Assembly: GCF_964204645.1 (NCBI RefSeq)
Contig: NC_134026.1
Location: 2,170,001 to 2,234,000 of the forward strand
Direction: 5' to 3'
Origin: Tubulanus polymorphus
Taxonomy: Eukaryota; Nemertea; Palaeonemertea; Tubulaniformes; Tubulanidae
DNA: 64,000 bases
Numbering within the stretch: position 1 is the stretch's first letter; each line of letters begins with the position of its first letter. A model generated the notes under the pieces. The model ran no database searches. It saw nothing but the letters and a program-made list of their open reading frames with translations, and had not been told where the DNA came from. A program made the translations under genes and the position numbers. Positions 1 through 11,877 of the stretch are shown here, one piece after another.

Positions 1-81
1 AAATGCCGCATTCGATGATAATCGTATAACTGCCATTAATATTTCGTTTCTAATTCTCTAAAACAGAAGCTGATAGCTTAC

Positions 82-3000
82 CATTCTCACCAGGCCGTCC
101 CGGACAGAAATTACACGATCGTTTGCAATTTTCAACCATCCACGACCCATAGTTTCTACTATAACATGCTCCTTCCCTTGCCCATTGTTTGCATCTTTCG
201 GTGCTGAAGAATATATCGCGGCAACCTGAAACCAACGAACGGTGACATTATTATATATGCGTTAGCTGATAAAAATATCTTAAATTTGTGTTAAATTGGT
301 GTTGATATTCATAGGACTATTTATGATGCTTACCACTAGATGTCCCCGTCTTAGGGCACAGTCCGCATGATTGTTTACACTTTGATGTCATGAACTCAAT
401 GTTCGATGTACAACCGCCTCCTTTCGCCCACTCTGGACAAAGTGTTCGTTGATCTAGACATTCTATTGCAGAAGAGATATATAATGAATTCTCATTCGTA
501 TACGAATCTATTATTAGCAATGGATAGATTTTTACTAACCTTCATCATCATCGCCTTCACTATCAGCAGTTTCAACTGTTTCCTCTGATTCTTCTGTTCT
601 CAGAATTCCATCATTAATCGGGTCTGTATTACACAGGTCACACGACTTTCTGCAGTTGAATTTCATCCAGGTGTTTTCCTCGGTACAGAATCCATCTTCT
701 TTCCAATCTGGACATCCAACATCCAAATCAACACAGGCTTTAAAGAAAGGGAGAGAGAGTTGTAGGATTAAGTAGAAACTAAAGGGAAAGTGTATGTTGT
801 AAGCCGGTACAATGTTTGTAGTCATTCTTGTCAATTTCCTCCTTTTTTAAAAATATAACGATACGCTTTAGGAATAACTTTCTGTGTAAGTTTTTCATAT
901 TTGTCAGTGCTAAATTTCTTAAGAAGCTTTATTCATCCTTACTTGAATCAGCATTACTTCGGTCTTTTTCGATATCTTTATCAGCGCGAGTATCGGTATC
1001 TGCTCTATCGACATCCTCGGCTTCCCCCATTGTTTCTTCATCTCTCTGTTCCCTGCACAGTTTGCACGAGTATCTACAGTTTCGCGACATCCACGCTCTA
1101 TGGCCAGTACATTGACCATCTACTGCCCACCGTGGACATCCTACGTTTAAATCAACGCAATCTGAAATTGAGAATTTTATAATAAACACACGAAACCCCT
1201 ACATACGATAAGTACGTATCATTTTATTTATATCCCGAAGTAGAATAATCCAACCTAACACCTCTTATCTACACTAATACTAGCAAACAGTTATTTCTTA
1301 TGTGTAAGAGTTATACCTCCATCTGAATCATCGGTTCCTCCGACTTCAGGGTCTCTCCCGTCACCTTCGTGGCCACATAATTGACAAGACTTACGGCAGT
1401 TTGTACTCATCCATCTTTCGTGAGATTCGCAGTTCCCACTGCTAGCCCACCTCTCACATCCCACGTTCAGATCATTACACGCTAAATAAGGCAGTAACAT
1501 AACCAAAAAGCCAAGTCAAAATAGGAGACGTAAATGCGTATAAAAAGCAGAAACGATAGGTGAATATAGTGAAGAAGTGCCGACAACAAATGCGTAATGA
1601 TATTGAGTTGAACTCGATGAATGAGGCTCCCAAATAATCTCTCAGCAAATCAGTCAAAAATTATACACGTGCACGTAGTTAAGCAAATGAAGTGGCTATG
1701 ATTTACATATACTATGGCATTCTAGCCTTTAATTTCTACTCCATTCAATAAGAGGAATAGAAAATATCACAGAAAAAGATGAGACAAGAATCGTGCCTTG
1801 AAACGATATGTCTTTCAGACAACCAGCAATATGATTATGAATGTTATCTTTGACAATACGGATAAAGACATAACGAGATAAGATCACATATTCCAAGAGG
1901 CAAAAAGAAGCAAAGCTTTCACCATAACCACCGAGAAAATGTAAAAAGAAATACCTACCAGAATCCCCTTCATCACCGCCTTGGATGCAGAAATTACAAG
2001 ATTTTTTGCAGTTTTTAATCATCCAGTTTTTATGCGGTTCGCATTGTCCATCAGATGCCCATTTGGGACACTTCGTTTTCTCGTCTTTGCATTCTAATGA
2101 TATAAATGCAGATAAAATGTATTTTTAGCAACGTTCCTCATCAGGCAGTTGAACGTTTTGATCTAATTCTCGATATCAGTTACCTTCTCTCCCAGAATCA
2201 TTTCCATTACCACGTCCTGTAGTACCACGGTCACCTTTAGGGCCCGTTCCCCCTGTATTAGTACCACGATCCCCCGTAGTACCACGACCCCCCGTAGTAC
2301 CACGATCCCCCGTAGTACCACGATCCCCCGTAGTACCACGATCCTCCGTAGTACCACGATCTCCCGTAGTGCCACGATCCCCCGTAGTACCACGATCCCC
2401 CGTAGTGCTACGATTCCCCGTAGTACCACGATCCCCTGTAGTGCCACGATCATCAGTAGTACCACCTCCTCCACCTTCGCGATCACTGCTTCCTCGATCT
2501 CCACCATCAGTTCCCCTACTACCTTCTTCACCTGCTCCAGTTGCTACTGTACCACCTGTCTCTGGTAGGCAGAGATTACAAGATCGTTTACAATTCTTGC
2601 TCATATATTTGCTGTGTTTACCAGAACAGAATCCTCGTCTCGCCCACCTTTGGCAGCCTTCATTAAAATCTTTACATCCTGGAGAAGAAGAACTTTACTA
2701 CTTTCAAATGTCTAATACCACACCGAATACTCTATGAATATTCAGTGATTTGCGAAGGGTGAGAATAGTCGATGAATATAAACCTTGATTGGCATCAGGT
2801 GGAGAACAATCATCCTCGTCTCCCCCGACTCCACCTGTTGTGCCTCCTCCACCTTCTGTAATTCCTCCGCCGCCACCATTGCACATCCCACAGGATTTCT
2901 TACAATTTTTACCCATCCAATCTTCGTTATTTTTGCACTCACCACCCCTACCCCAGTTAGGACATTCGTCATTTAGATCATAGCAGCCTGCGAAAGATAA

Positions 3001-6000
3001 TCAACAATTGATAATCTAAAACTACAACGATTAATTTACTTGTTATTGAGGCCTACATCAATTTAAAGGAAAACCTCGAAGCACAATCGGATACTTACTG
3101 GGTTGATCTGGACATTTGAAGCACGATCGTCTGCATTCAATTAGCATATAACCCGGATTATTGTTGCAATCACCATTAGCTGCCCATGCTTTGCAGCTAG
3201 TGGAGGTATCCTTGCATTCTGTGAAAATAATTGACTATCGATTATGATGTAACGTATATCGATTTATGCGGTACAAAATAACCTACATCATTACCGTTAC
3301 CTATTTACATAATATTATCTTAACCTGATATTTTGCACTGTTTTGATATCACTTAAACCAAAAATTCAAAGCCGATTTTTAATTCATTTTTGACAAAACA
3401 TGTATACGTTTAGACACATACCACCAGAAACTGTTGTGGTGATAACAGGATACTGAGTTGTTTCAGTTGGAGTTATTGTTGTGGTTGGAGTTGGTGTCGT
3501 GGTCGGTGGTTCTGGAGATGTTTCAGGCTGACAAACGGCACACGATAGCGGGCAATTCTTCTTCATGTAGTCGACGTTTGCATCACAACCACTGTTACGA
3601 GACCAAATCGGACACATCGCATGATTATCAACACAACCTAAAAATTCAATTGCGAAACCATGTAAAACTCCGTTAGTAGTCACAAGTAAGAATGGAGATC
3701 ACGATGTACGTAAAGCTACCTTCGTTTCCTGTGATAGGGCACAAACCGCATGACCGTTTACAATTTACATCCATATAACCAGGATTATCCTGGCATCCGT
3801 TATTTCTTGCCCATTGGTTACACATGTTCGCAGTATCCTTACACTCTATAATAGATTAAGAATATACTTTTATTTTTGAATCATGCTAACAACCCTCAAT
3901 AAACCTCAGAAATTTTTGGCCAAGATCCATGCTACGATGGTGATGTATAAATGGGTTCATCATTACCGGCCGGCGTGGTTCCATTATCGACACATTTTAA
4001 ACAAGATTTCTCACAATTCTTGCCCATCCAAAACTCGTTAGTTTCACACTCTCCTCTACTCGCCCAATCCTCGCAATTCTTATTCAAATCGCGACAACCT
4101 AATTAAACGATAATAAATATTTCTTACGACCTCGATCATTCGAAAAAATTTGATTTTCAATTGAATGAAATGAAGCGTCATCCGTCAATATAGCTGATTT
4201 AATAACTAAGTATACCTTTATCTTTGCCAACATTAGGTCCACATACGCAGGTTCTTTTACAATTCTCAGCCATCCATTCACTATTTTTCTTACACTCGCC
4301 CATATTTCCCCATTCTTCACACCTTGAGTTCGCATTTACGCAATCTGGAAATGAGATCAATGTAAACTATGATTGCATGCTGATCGCACATTAGCATTCT
4401 CGGGTCAATCAGCGTTCTTGAAACTAACCATCAGATCCAGTGCTACCACCCCCTCCTCCTCCAGTACCGGTAGTAGGACATGTGTTACAAGTCTTCATAC
4501 AGTTTTTAGTCATCCAACTATTTGTTTCACATTGTCCTTGTTTTCCCCATTCGGGGCATCGCTCTCTTGAATCCAAACATTCTGTCACGGTAAAAGTAAA
4601 TATGCAAATAGGTTGTTTTTCAGAATATCATATCGAGTACTCGTATTGTCAAAATTTACCTTCGCATTGGCGACACGATTTTCTGCAGGCATCGAGCATA
4701 TATCCCGGATTGTTTGTGCATTCTCCACTTTCTGACCACTCCTTACATTTGTCATTCTCATCAACACAAGCTATAAAATCCATTAAATAGAAAATTAGAG
4801 TTTTCTTCTTCTAAATGATCCTAGAAAAGATCGGTTAGACATTTTTTCGAAGTTACCTGGTTGGCATATTTTACAGGACAGTTTACACATTTCTTTCATC
4901 CATTCTGGATTAGCCTTGCATTCGCCATCTTCTGACCACTGTTTGCATCTGACATCCGTGTCTTCACAATCTTGGAAACAAAGAGAAAAAATACATAAAC
5001 GAAAGTGTTGAAATCGTAAGCAATGACCAGTCAATGAAAACGAAATCTCACCATCCTCGCCAGAATTGGAACATTTGTTACAGGATTTACGACAATTTGC
5101 TGTCATCCATTCTTTGTTTGATCGACATTCGCCTTGGTTCGCCCATGTCGTACATTTATGTGCCATAGTATATGTGTCCTTACATTCACCTTGAGTGAAC
5201 ATGATAAAAATGCATGTATATTCGGTACAACTTGTAACATAAGTCAGAAAACCTCTACATCTTATACCAAAAGGTGCGAGGCATAGTGTTTTTACCTGTG
5301 GGAGTAGTAGGAGTTGTCGGTGTGATTGGCTTGGTGCCACCACCGCATCCAGTACACGATTTCAGACAATTTCTCAACATCCACATTCTATTCTTGCTAC
5401 ATTCACCGCTGTCTGCCCAAATACGACATTTAGCTTCACCGTGGGAATCCAAACAGCCTGATAATTCATAATAAAAAAAGTTCCATAATTCATCGCCCAG
5501 TTGTTACTACTGGTTGATAGCTATTTCTAACTTACCCGATTCTTTGCCACTTTCACACAATAGACAAGATTTTCGACATTTTTCACCCATCCAAACGGGA
5601 TTTGCTTGGCACTCTCCATCACGAGCCCATATTTTACATTTCTCTTCATCATAATGTAGGTCTACGCAATCGCCTGAATATAGAGTAACCAAAAATGAAT
5701 AAATAATCTTCAAAAATATTCTGAACTTTGGTTCAAGATATCGGCCTGCGTGCTAAGCAAACATTATGAGTATTACCGTACCTTCTTTGACGCATTTACC
5801 GCAGGTCTTACGACAGTTTTCCACCATCCATTTTTTGTTACTCGTACATTCCCCGCTACTTTTCCAGTACTCACACATTTTGGTATCAGAATGCGAGTCG
5901 TGGCATTTCTCTGGAATTGGCAAATTGCAATATGAAATGGGTAAGAAAATGCGTTAAGATGAAGAAGTATTTTTTGTTATATAAAGTACCATAAAGACAT

Positions 6001-6376
6001 CGTTTGCAGGAATTCGGACAATGGTGTAGCATCCAATTGGGATTTCCTTTACATTCTCCTTTTAATGCCCACTGTTCACACGATGTATGTAAATCCCTAC
6101 AAACAGCTACAATGAAAGAAAGACAACTGATGTTCAACTGTTCTTAACGTTTAACCGGTCAATGTTAGAGCGTAATTGGAACAAACTACAAAGTATTCTT
6201 AAGATAACAAATGTTCACATATTTTCACTTACCCGGTACAACGGTCTTATTGTAACATTTTCCGCACGCTTTTTTGCAATGTTCGGTCATCCATTCTGGA
6301 TTTATGTAGCACTCCCCATAATGTGCCCAGTCGCTACACTGTGTATCATTATTGTGTTCATTACGACAGTGCGGAT
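82..6376 (-). repeat. Array of 22 phase 1-1 ShK-domain exons
   Basis: Each exon encodes one six-cysteine ShK module with the pattern C-x-D, then C-x-x-W-(A/S), G-x-C, W-M or Y-M, C-x-x-(S/T/A)-C, final C. In transcript order the exons are 6233-6376, 5990-6106, 5782-5910, 5536-5673, 5296-5457, 5052-5189, 4857-4970, 4660-4770, 4429-4581, 4216-4344, 3967-4098, 3720-3845, 3422-3637, 3099-3218, 2784-2987, 2184-2678, 1959-2093, 1317-1481, 943-1161, 540-737, 334-462 and 82-225. All lengths are multiples of three and both ends are phase 1, so any exon can be skipped or duplicated without a frameshift. Linkers differ: Thr-Pro rich (3422 and 5296 exons), Gly rich (2784 and 4429), acidic (540 and 943). 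In other proteins ShK domains act as K+-channel ligands or as modules in secreted enzymes; here the multidomain context suggests a matrix or binding role, which is inference. Confidence 0.92.
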
Positions 6377-9300
6377 CTGTTTAATAGAGGAAAAACCATC
6401 AATTCACAATCATTGTAACAATTTAAGTATTCTATTCATTTCGGATCTGTGTCAACAGAATAGAAAAAATTTTCTAGGTACATACAATTTCTTCATATTT
6501 TATGGAAGCATGATTAGACAAGATAATTATAAGTAGAAACAAACCTCCTCCGCCACCACCGGCTCCACTGATGCGGCAACTTTGAGTTCCATCTTTGCAA
6601 ACGCAACGACAGTTTTTGTCTAAATATCCCGGTGCTCTGCATTTATTATCAGAGCTACAGAGCGCTAAAAATGCAAAACGAAATTTCTCATTACTCACTG
6701 AATGTTAGTGTGCGCTCTGAACAACGGTCATAAGCTGTGGTAATGGTTACTTCAGAGTGCTGATAAAGTGCTGATTTTGAAAGTCTCGTAGAGGCAGAGC
6801 TAGACCCTATCTCCCCACAGTGGGCGCCCTTTCTGTCATGCCGGGTCGTTAAAACCGACATATTCGATACTTATCCCCTATGGGAACTGAATCTTTTTGG
6901 ATGGATTTCTTCAAACATATCTTGTAACACCTATGGTGGATCCCGCTTGTAGCCTTCCGCATGCCGAGCAATTCCCTTCGTGTTATTTTAGACCCGCGCC
7001 TTCCAATTTAGCTAAGATCCGTCCCTCGTTTCTCAGGATAAAATGTAATTTCGTAACTCGATTCAGCTCTAGGATTCGGTGACTCACCTGAACAGTTATA
7101 CATAAGGTTTACTATCTTAACGTCCAGAAATGTCAATGATTTGTGAGATACTCGTCCAATTTCTTTCTCTCTCGAACGATCTAAAGCTATAATGGTTTGG
7201 CTACCGTCTTTGGAAAATGCCTTTATCAAGAAAGATAAGAATATCATTTTTCCGAATGAATTATTTATCGAAATATTTTTCCAATCATGAAATTTACCGT
7301 AACTCCGTAATGCATGATAGATGATAAATCGTATTCAACCCCGTGGTTATTTATTTTAGCTTCTTTGTATTTCTGAAACCATTCAGTCATAGCCGGATCT
7401 ACGTTATCCCAAATTATGAATATGTGGTCATCTCTGTTTGGAAGCTGGTGTTCGTGAACTAAGCCAATTGCGTGCGCAATCTCATGAAGATACAATCCTC
7501 GCTAGAAGTAAGATAGATACAATTGAAAAGTAATTCAAGATTAATAATTAAAGATGTGCGTATATTGTTTTTTTCTTACCCATCTGCAGCCGTTACGATC
7601 AAGATTGATAGGTTGCGCGCCACCTATCATCCCTAGATTTGAATTACATCTGGAAATACACGAATATTGAAGATCGTAATCGAGTTATTTAGAGAACATG
7701 AATTTCGACTTAGTGCTGTAGTTATATAGTTTTCGTGAAAGTAAACTATCACAGAATTTCCTAGTGGATTTTTACCCATTTCCGTCTCTGAATCTGACTT
7801 TGTTGAATTGCCACGGTTGAGCGGGTGAGAATTTCAGGCAGGTTTTCTCACTCCATTCATCCATTGATGCTTTTATCATTGCGATATCAACAGTAGCTGG
7901 AGAAAGAAATAAATACCACGCATTCACAGAATATCTGCCGCATTGTAAGGCGTGTAATATACTATAACTACAATAATATAGGACTTTGTTAACGGGGTTG
8001 AAAAGTAAGACACTCGAACTGCAACATTTTGCTTCAATTTTTTTTACATGGTAGAAATACACGTTTAATTGTATACATATATCACCGGCTGATGATTAAT
8101 GATACGTTGAAATCAAAATTTTGAATCTACTTACGAAAATCACTGAGTACGAATTCGTATGGAATTGTTGCATTGGTCCATCGAAAAACAGTATCCCTTA
8201 CTGCTTTTCTTTTATTGCGTCTTCGTTTTCGTCTACTGAAGGATAAAAATACTAATAAAAAACGTTGTAAACAGATAAAATGCTGTTAACAAACGCGCAG
8301 GCTACAGCAAAAAAAAAAATCTATGAAGCCTGATTAAGATCTCTTTACCTGAAAATATGCATACTACGAAGGTTATTTGGTTCGAAACTCACCCGGCTCG
8401 TGGTTGATATAAACCTTCGTATTGGTCCTTGGTTAAAAGCAAATCCAACTCAGCTAATACGGTATTATTAGACATTACTAATCCACCAGATGCTATAGCT
8501 GTGTATAAAAACCGCAACGAAACAAACAGTGAGTGTTCGAGCTTATCTGGGGTATATGTATAGAAAAATTAAAATGCGCAATAGAAATTTTCTAGTTTTT
8601 CTAATATTTCTTTATTACATCAACGAAAGACTTTTAAACCAATTAGGCATAGTTATGAAATAGATATATTGCTATCAATTTTCCTTCAAAAAGTTCAGAC
8701 TGATGTTGGGGCAATTTATTTGTCATGTCGTCTGACATAAATGAATTATTGTCTACTGCGCTAAGTACTTTGTTTACGTGGTTTATACTCAATGGCAGGT
8801 TCCTCGTGTAACTGAATAAATCATTTCTATGAATTATGTTTTGTGGATCGAGTCATTAGTTTGTGGCTAGCACTTTTATCATTTTCATGATAGAAAATTG
8901 GAATATATCAAATGCCGGTCACGGCGTATTCTTACCGCTATCGCGCCCACCGAGCGCCTTTAATAATGCTTGGTCAATTGTCATATTTGGTTCTCGTTCT
9001 GAGATGCCAGGTGGCCCGACAATTCTCTGTAACTGATCCCATCCAGGTGGATATCCAGGACTATCCGGTAAACCTGGCGGTTCAGCCCGCATCACCATCT
9101 CACTAATAGCTGGGGGACTTCCAGGCGGAGCATTCGGACCGTCATCCGAGCCTGGAGGTCCAATTTTTCCTTTTTTCAATCCTGGTTGATGGCGAGCAGG
9201 TCCCTGTGGAGTGTTTTGGTTATTAGTTCCTGGGGGTGATGGTGGGTCACCAATTCTAATATCGTTAGGTGTTAGGCGCATCTCCGACAAACGGTTGATC

Positions 9301-10039
9301 ATGTTATGCGTCGATGGTCTACCTGAAGTTATGCCCGAAGATGGTCTTCCCGAAGGAGGTCCGGTACGAGAAGGTCTCCCGCTAGGTGCCCCTGTCTGGT
9401 GTATATACTGACCAGTATGTGGTGAATGTACTGGTGGCCCTATCGGAATTGCGTAGAGCACAGATATCTGCATAATATAATAGACAATATGACGTTTCAG
9501 TTTTTTAGACACTGTAACAGTGGATTTATTTTATCACTTTTGTTGAACGCTTTTGAAATGCGAAGAAGCCAGAAAGAATGCCGAAAGAATGCAATCTTCC
9601 GAACAGCTCAATAAAAAATTGTTTCCAACTTCGTTTAAAAACAATAAAGGCCAAGGCCGTATGTTTTCTTATCTCGTTTCCTGACTCGTTATCTCGCTTA
9701 TTTCAACATCCGTAGCTGCCAACTTCTTGTAGTGATAGACAATTGATTGAACTGTAGCATTGTTAGTGGCAGGTTGCGGCCAAGAAATTCAAAAATAGCG
9801 GAAATAAGTCGAGCAGTTCTTTCCAAAATAATGATAAACAATCAATTAATAGGTTTTAGAGAATAACACATATTTTCAGTTTCGTTAAATCAGCAAACAA
9901 TAGAAACAAGTGTACTCGTTTAGATATCATAACTCTAGAACTATTAGCTTCAATATTTCATAAGAACAACATTTTGATTAAAGAAATATCAGCTTACCAT
10001 TACTGAAAGTAAAGTGAAGACTGTCCACTGAATATCCAT
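82..10039 (-). CDS. Secreted astacin metalloprotease with at least 22 ShK domains (5' complete, 3' end beyond the window)
   Basis: Thirty-one coding exons join in frame to at least 1682 residues. The start ATG is at 10039; the first exon (9998-10039) plus the head of the next give a signal peptide ending near LSVMISVLYA. Exon 8936-9467 is a Pro/Gly-rich pro-region with several GPPG motifs. Exons 8393-8498 and 8135-8235 carry the rest of the propeptide and a basic processing site RRKRRRNKRK (about residues 228-237). The catalytic domain is on 7776-7896, 7580-7649, 7298-7501 and 7088-7220. It has the zinc motif HEIAHAIGLVHEH (His330, Glu331, His334, His340) and the Met-turn SIMHYG (Met387). A short Cys-rich module (6545-6664) follows, then ShK exons down to 82. 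All key catalytic residues are present, so an active extracellular zinc endopeptidase is expected. The last visible exon ends in phase 1 at a good donor (GTAAGC), so the gene continues to the left. Family assignment is firm; the substrate is unknown. Confidence 0.93.
2184..2678 (-). repeat. ShK exon with collagen-like Gly-X-Y repeat (18-bp minisatellite, about 2262-2463)
   Basis: This 495-bp exon encodes one ShK domain followed by about 110 residues of Gly/Thr/Asp/Arg-rich sequence. The core is about eleven copies of the hexapeptide GTTGDR, encoded by an 18-bp tandem unit. Read as triplets it is Gly-Thr-Thr / Gly-Asp-Arg, a Gly-X-Y collagen-type repeat with three substitutions of Gly (DDR, STT, EDR), ending in GTGPKGDRGTT. 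Threonine replaces the usual X/Y prolines, so O-glycosylation sites would be dense. DNA repeats of this kind vary in copy number, so allele length differences are likely. Confidence 0.85.
6545..6664 (-). other. Short six-cysteine module between the astacin domain and the ShK array
   Basis: One phase 1-1 exon of 40 codons. It lacks the ShK spacing and the W-M motif. The cysteines run C-x5-C-x9-C-x-C-x-C-x6-C (around NKCRAPGYLDKNCRCVCKDG), followed by a poly-Gly tail. The position matches the EGF-like module that follows astacin domains in other family members, but the spacing is not a normal EGF. No firm family assignment is made. Confidence 0.6.
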
Positions 10040-10464
10040 GTTTCGATAGTCAAAGAAGACGTAGATTCCTTATATATAAACAACGCAAATGTTACTGTCG
10101 ACTGTTTTACTATGAACTGTTTTCCGCTCTATTCCGGTGACACGCATTTACTTATACTCTCTATTTAAACCACAGAAAAGGATGTCTTCCATAAACTAAT
10201 GACTGTTTCCAAAAATGCGAATGAGTATTTGTTTTGGTGAGCAAATGGATCCTGTCTCAAATGAAAAACCCTATTTGGTTGCGTGGTACATTGTCGGGAA
10301 CTTTTATACGATCGTGTATTTATGACTGTACAGCAATAAAAACTACTAATGATATCCCATCAGTTATTAATGTCAAATTATAACTCCACGCGATAAATCT
10401 ACGGTGATTTCAATGTTGCTGCATCGGTAGAAACAATTGCGCACAAAATACTAGTTCTTTGCTC
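10040..10464. promoter_or_regulatory. 5' flank of the ShK-astacin gene
   Basis: This stretch lies directly upstream of the astacin start codon on the minus strand and must contain its 5' UTR and promoter. Reading on the minus strand, an AT-rich TATA-like stretch (around 10065-10075, plus-strand ttatatataa) sits about 30 bases upstream of the ATG. No other feature is recognised. Confidence 0.3.
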
Positions 10465-11294
10465 CTATTTTTCTGAATCTGTAGATTTTTTATAATATTC
10501 TTGTTGTTGTCGATAGAATCGAGTCTCTGTTTCATTGCCACAGCGTAGAAGAGTGCATTGATGACTGTTGTTGGTCTCATTCGCGAGGTACTGTTCTGTT
10601 TCAGTGATTGCAAATAGATTACGCAATTTTATAATTTGCGCATCGTTTAAGGTGACTTCTTGGCAACTCCGACGATGATAAAAAAAAGTCCGTGAGTTTA
10701 TGAGAGGCATCTGGAAAAATTCCAACTCTTTTTTCGACTTGTTTTTACACGAATGATAAGTTTCTATTCACACCGTCGGTCTGACTGTGTTCAGTGCAAA
10801 TTATGCATCGCAATGATGAAAGAAAAATCCGGCAATTACTTATTTACCCGGAATTTTTACCAGGAATCACTTTCTCTATCATTCAAGCGGAAAGTTTGTT
10901 CTCTGGGGCCGAGGAGAAAGGATTTCTAATCTATCTTTAAACTTTCTTGATTTACCGAGTGGCAACGGACTTGTAAATTATTAGTTTACACTTGATGCTT
11001 GGATGCTCAAAGCGATTTTTGAACTGTTTCTTGTATTTTGTCGTTGCATTTTTAATGTGGCCGATGAACTAGCTACAGCCCCCGCAACTTCTATCTGCGA
11101 GTCTCGAAGTTCAGTGCGAAAGAGGTCGAGGATATCGTTCAATTCCAAGAAATCAGTTGGGAGCACATCTGCCATTTGATCATAACTCAAGGCATTTTCC
11201 ATGTCGATTCTGGCAAATTGTTCAACAAAAAGTAGGGCTTCCTCATAGAGATCAGTCATTCTAGAGTCAAAAATACTGTGATCACTAGAAATTT
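10465..11294 (-). CDS. Possible uncharacterised small gene (two ORF-bearing exons)
   Basis: Two minus-strand open stretches look coding but match no family I recognise. One runs from an acceptor at 11295-11296 to a TAA at 10981 and contains an ATG at 11260; it is acidic with a mixed, non-repetitive composition (for example LPTDFLELNDILDLFRTEL). The other begins right after a good polypyrimidine/AG acceptor near 10711, opens with ATG and ends at TAG 10465. No clean splice joins the two in frame, so they may be separate genes, UTR ORFs or chance. Transcript evidence is needed to decide. Confidence 0.25.
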
Positions 11295-11877
11295 CTGGGA
11301 AAAAAAACAATATAGTAAACGACTGAATCCTTCTTGATCTTGGTGCCGGCTGTTTTGTTTGCGGGCCACCGTTGGAGTAAGTGACGGGTTAAACTCCCAG
11401 AAATTTACCAATTCAGGAGAAAGAAATATTTTCAAGTAAAAAGATTTTGTATTTCTTATGACCGAACGAATTATTAAAATCAGGGAACGTTCAATTAGTC
11501 TAATCAATTAGCAAACAAATGAGATAATAAACTCGATCCCGCCGCGGCCGGCCCGGGTCACTGATTGTGCACATAAAAATGATATGATCGGGTGTAACAA
11601 GAACATAGAACAGTAACATATAATAAGAATTCACAGGGCAACGCTGTATTATTTTTTCATTCTCTCGGGATCCCGGCTCAGGGGCGCGCCGAGTTCGCCA
11701 CGCCGTTTCATCTGAATTATGGCAAGTTTGACATTTATACTGCTAAATTAGACCATTCGCCTCTCAGGACAGGTTCCTGTCCCGAGAAACGAATTCTCCC
11801 AGGGCAGGTCCTCGGATTCTTAAGAATGACCCTACTCGTTCGTTTTGGTACGTAGAATGTGCATCTGTCAAAATCAC
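11295..11877. other. Upstream region of the GH38-like gene
   Basis: This spacer holds the promoter and 5' UTR of the gene at 11878. A short GC-rich patch (11535-11560) stands out in otherwise AT-rich sequence. The start region contains an AATATGGCGGC stretch at 11887-11897, close to the YY1-type motif common at animal promoters, but here it overlaps the candidate start codons. No other coding signal was found. Confidence 0.3.

Noticed and set aside
2369-2737. Plus-strand Pro/Ser/Val-rich frame
   Set aside because: Antisense shadow of the GTTGDR repeat exon of the astacin gene.
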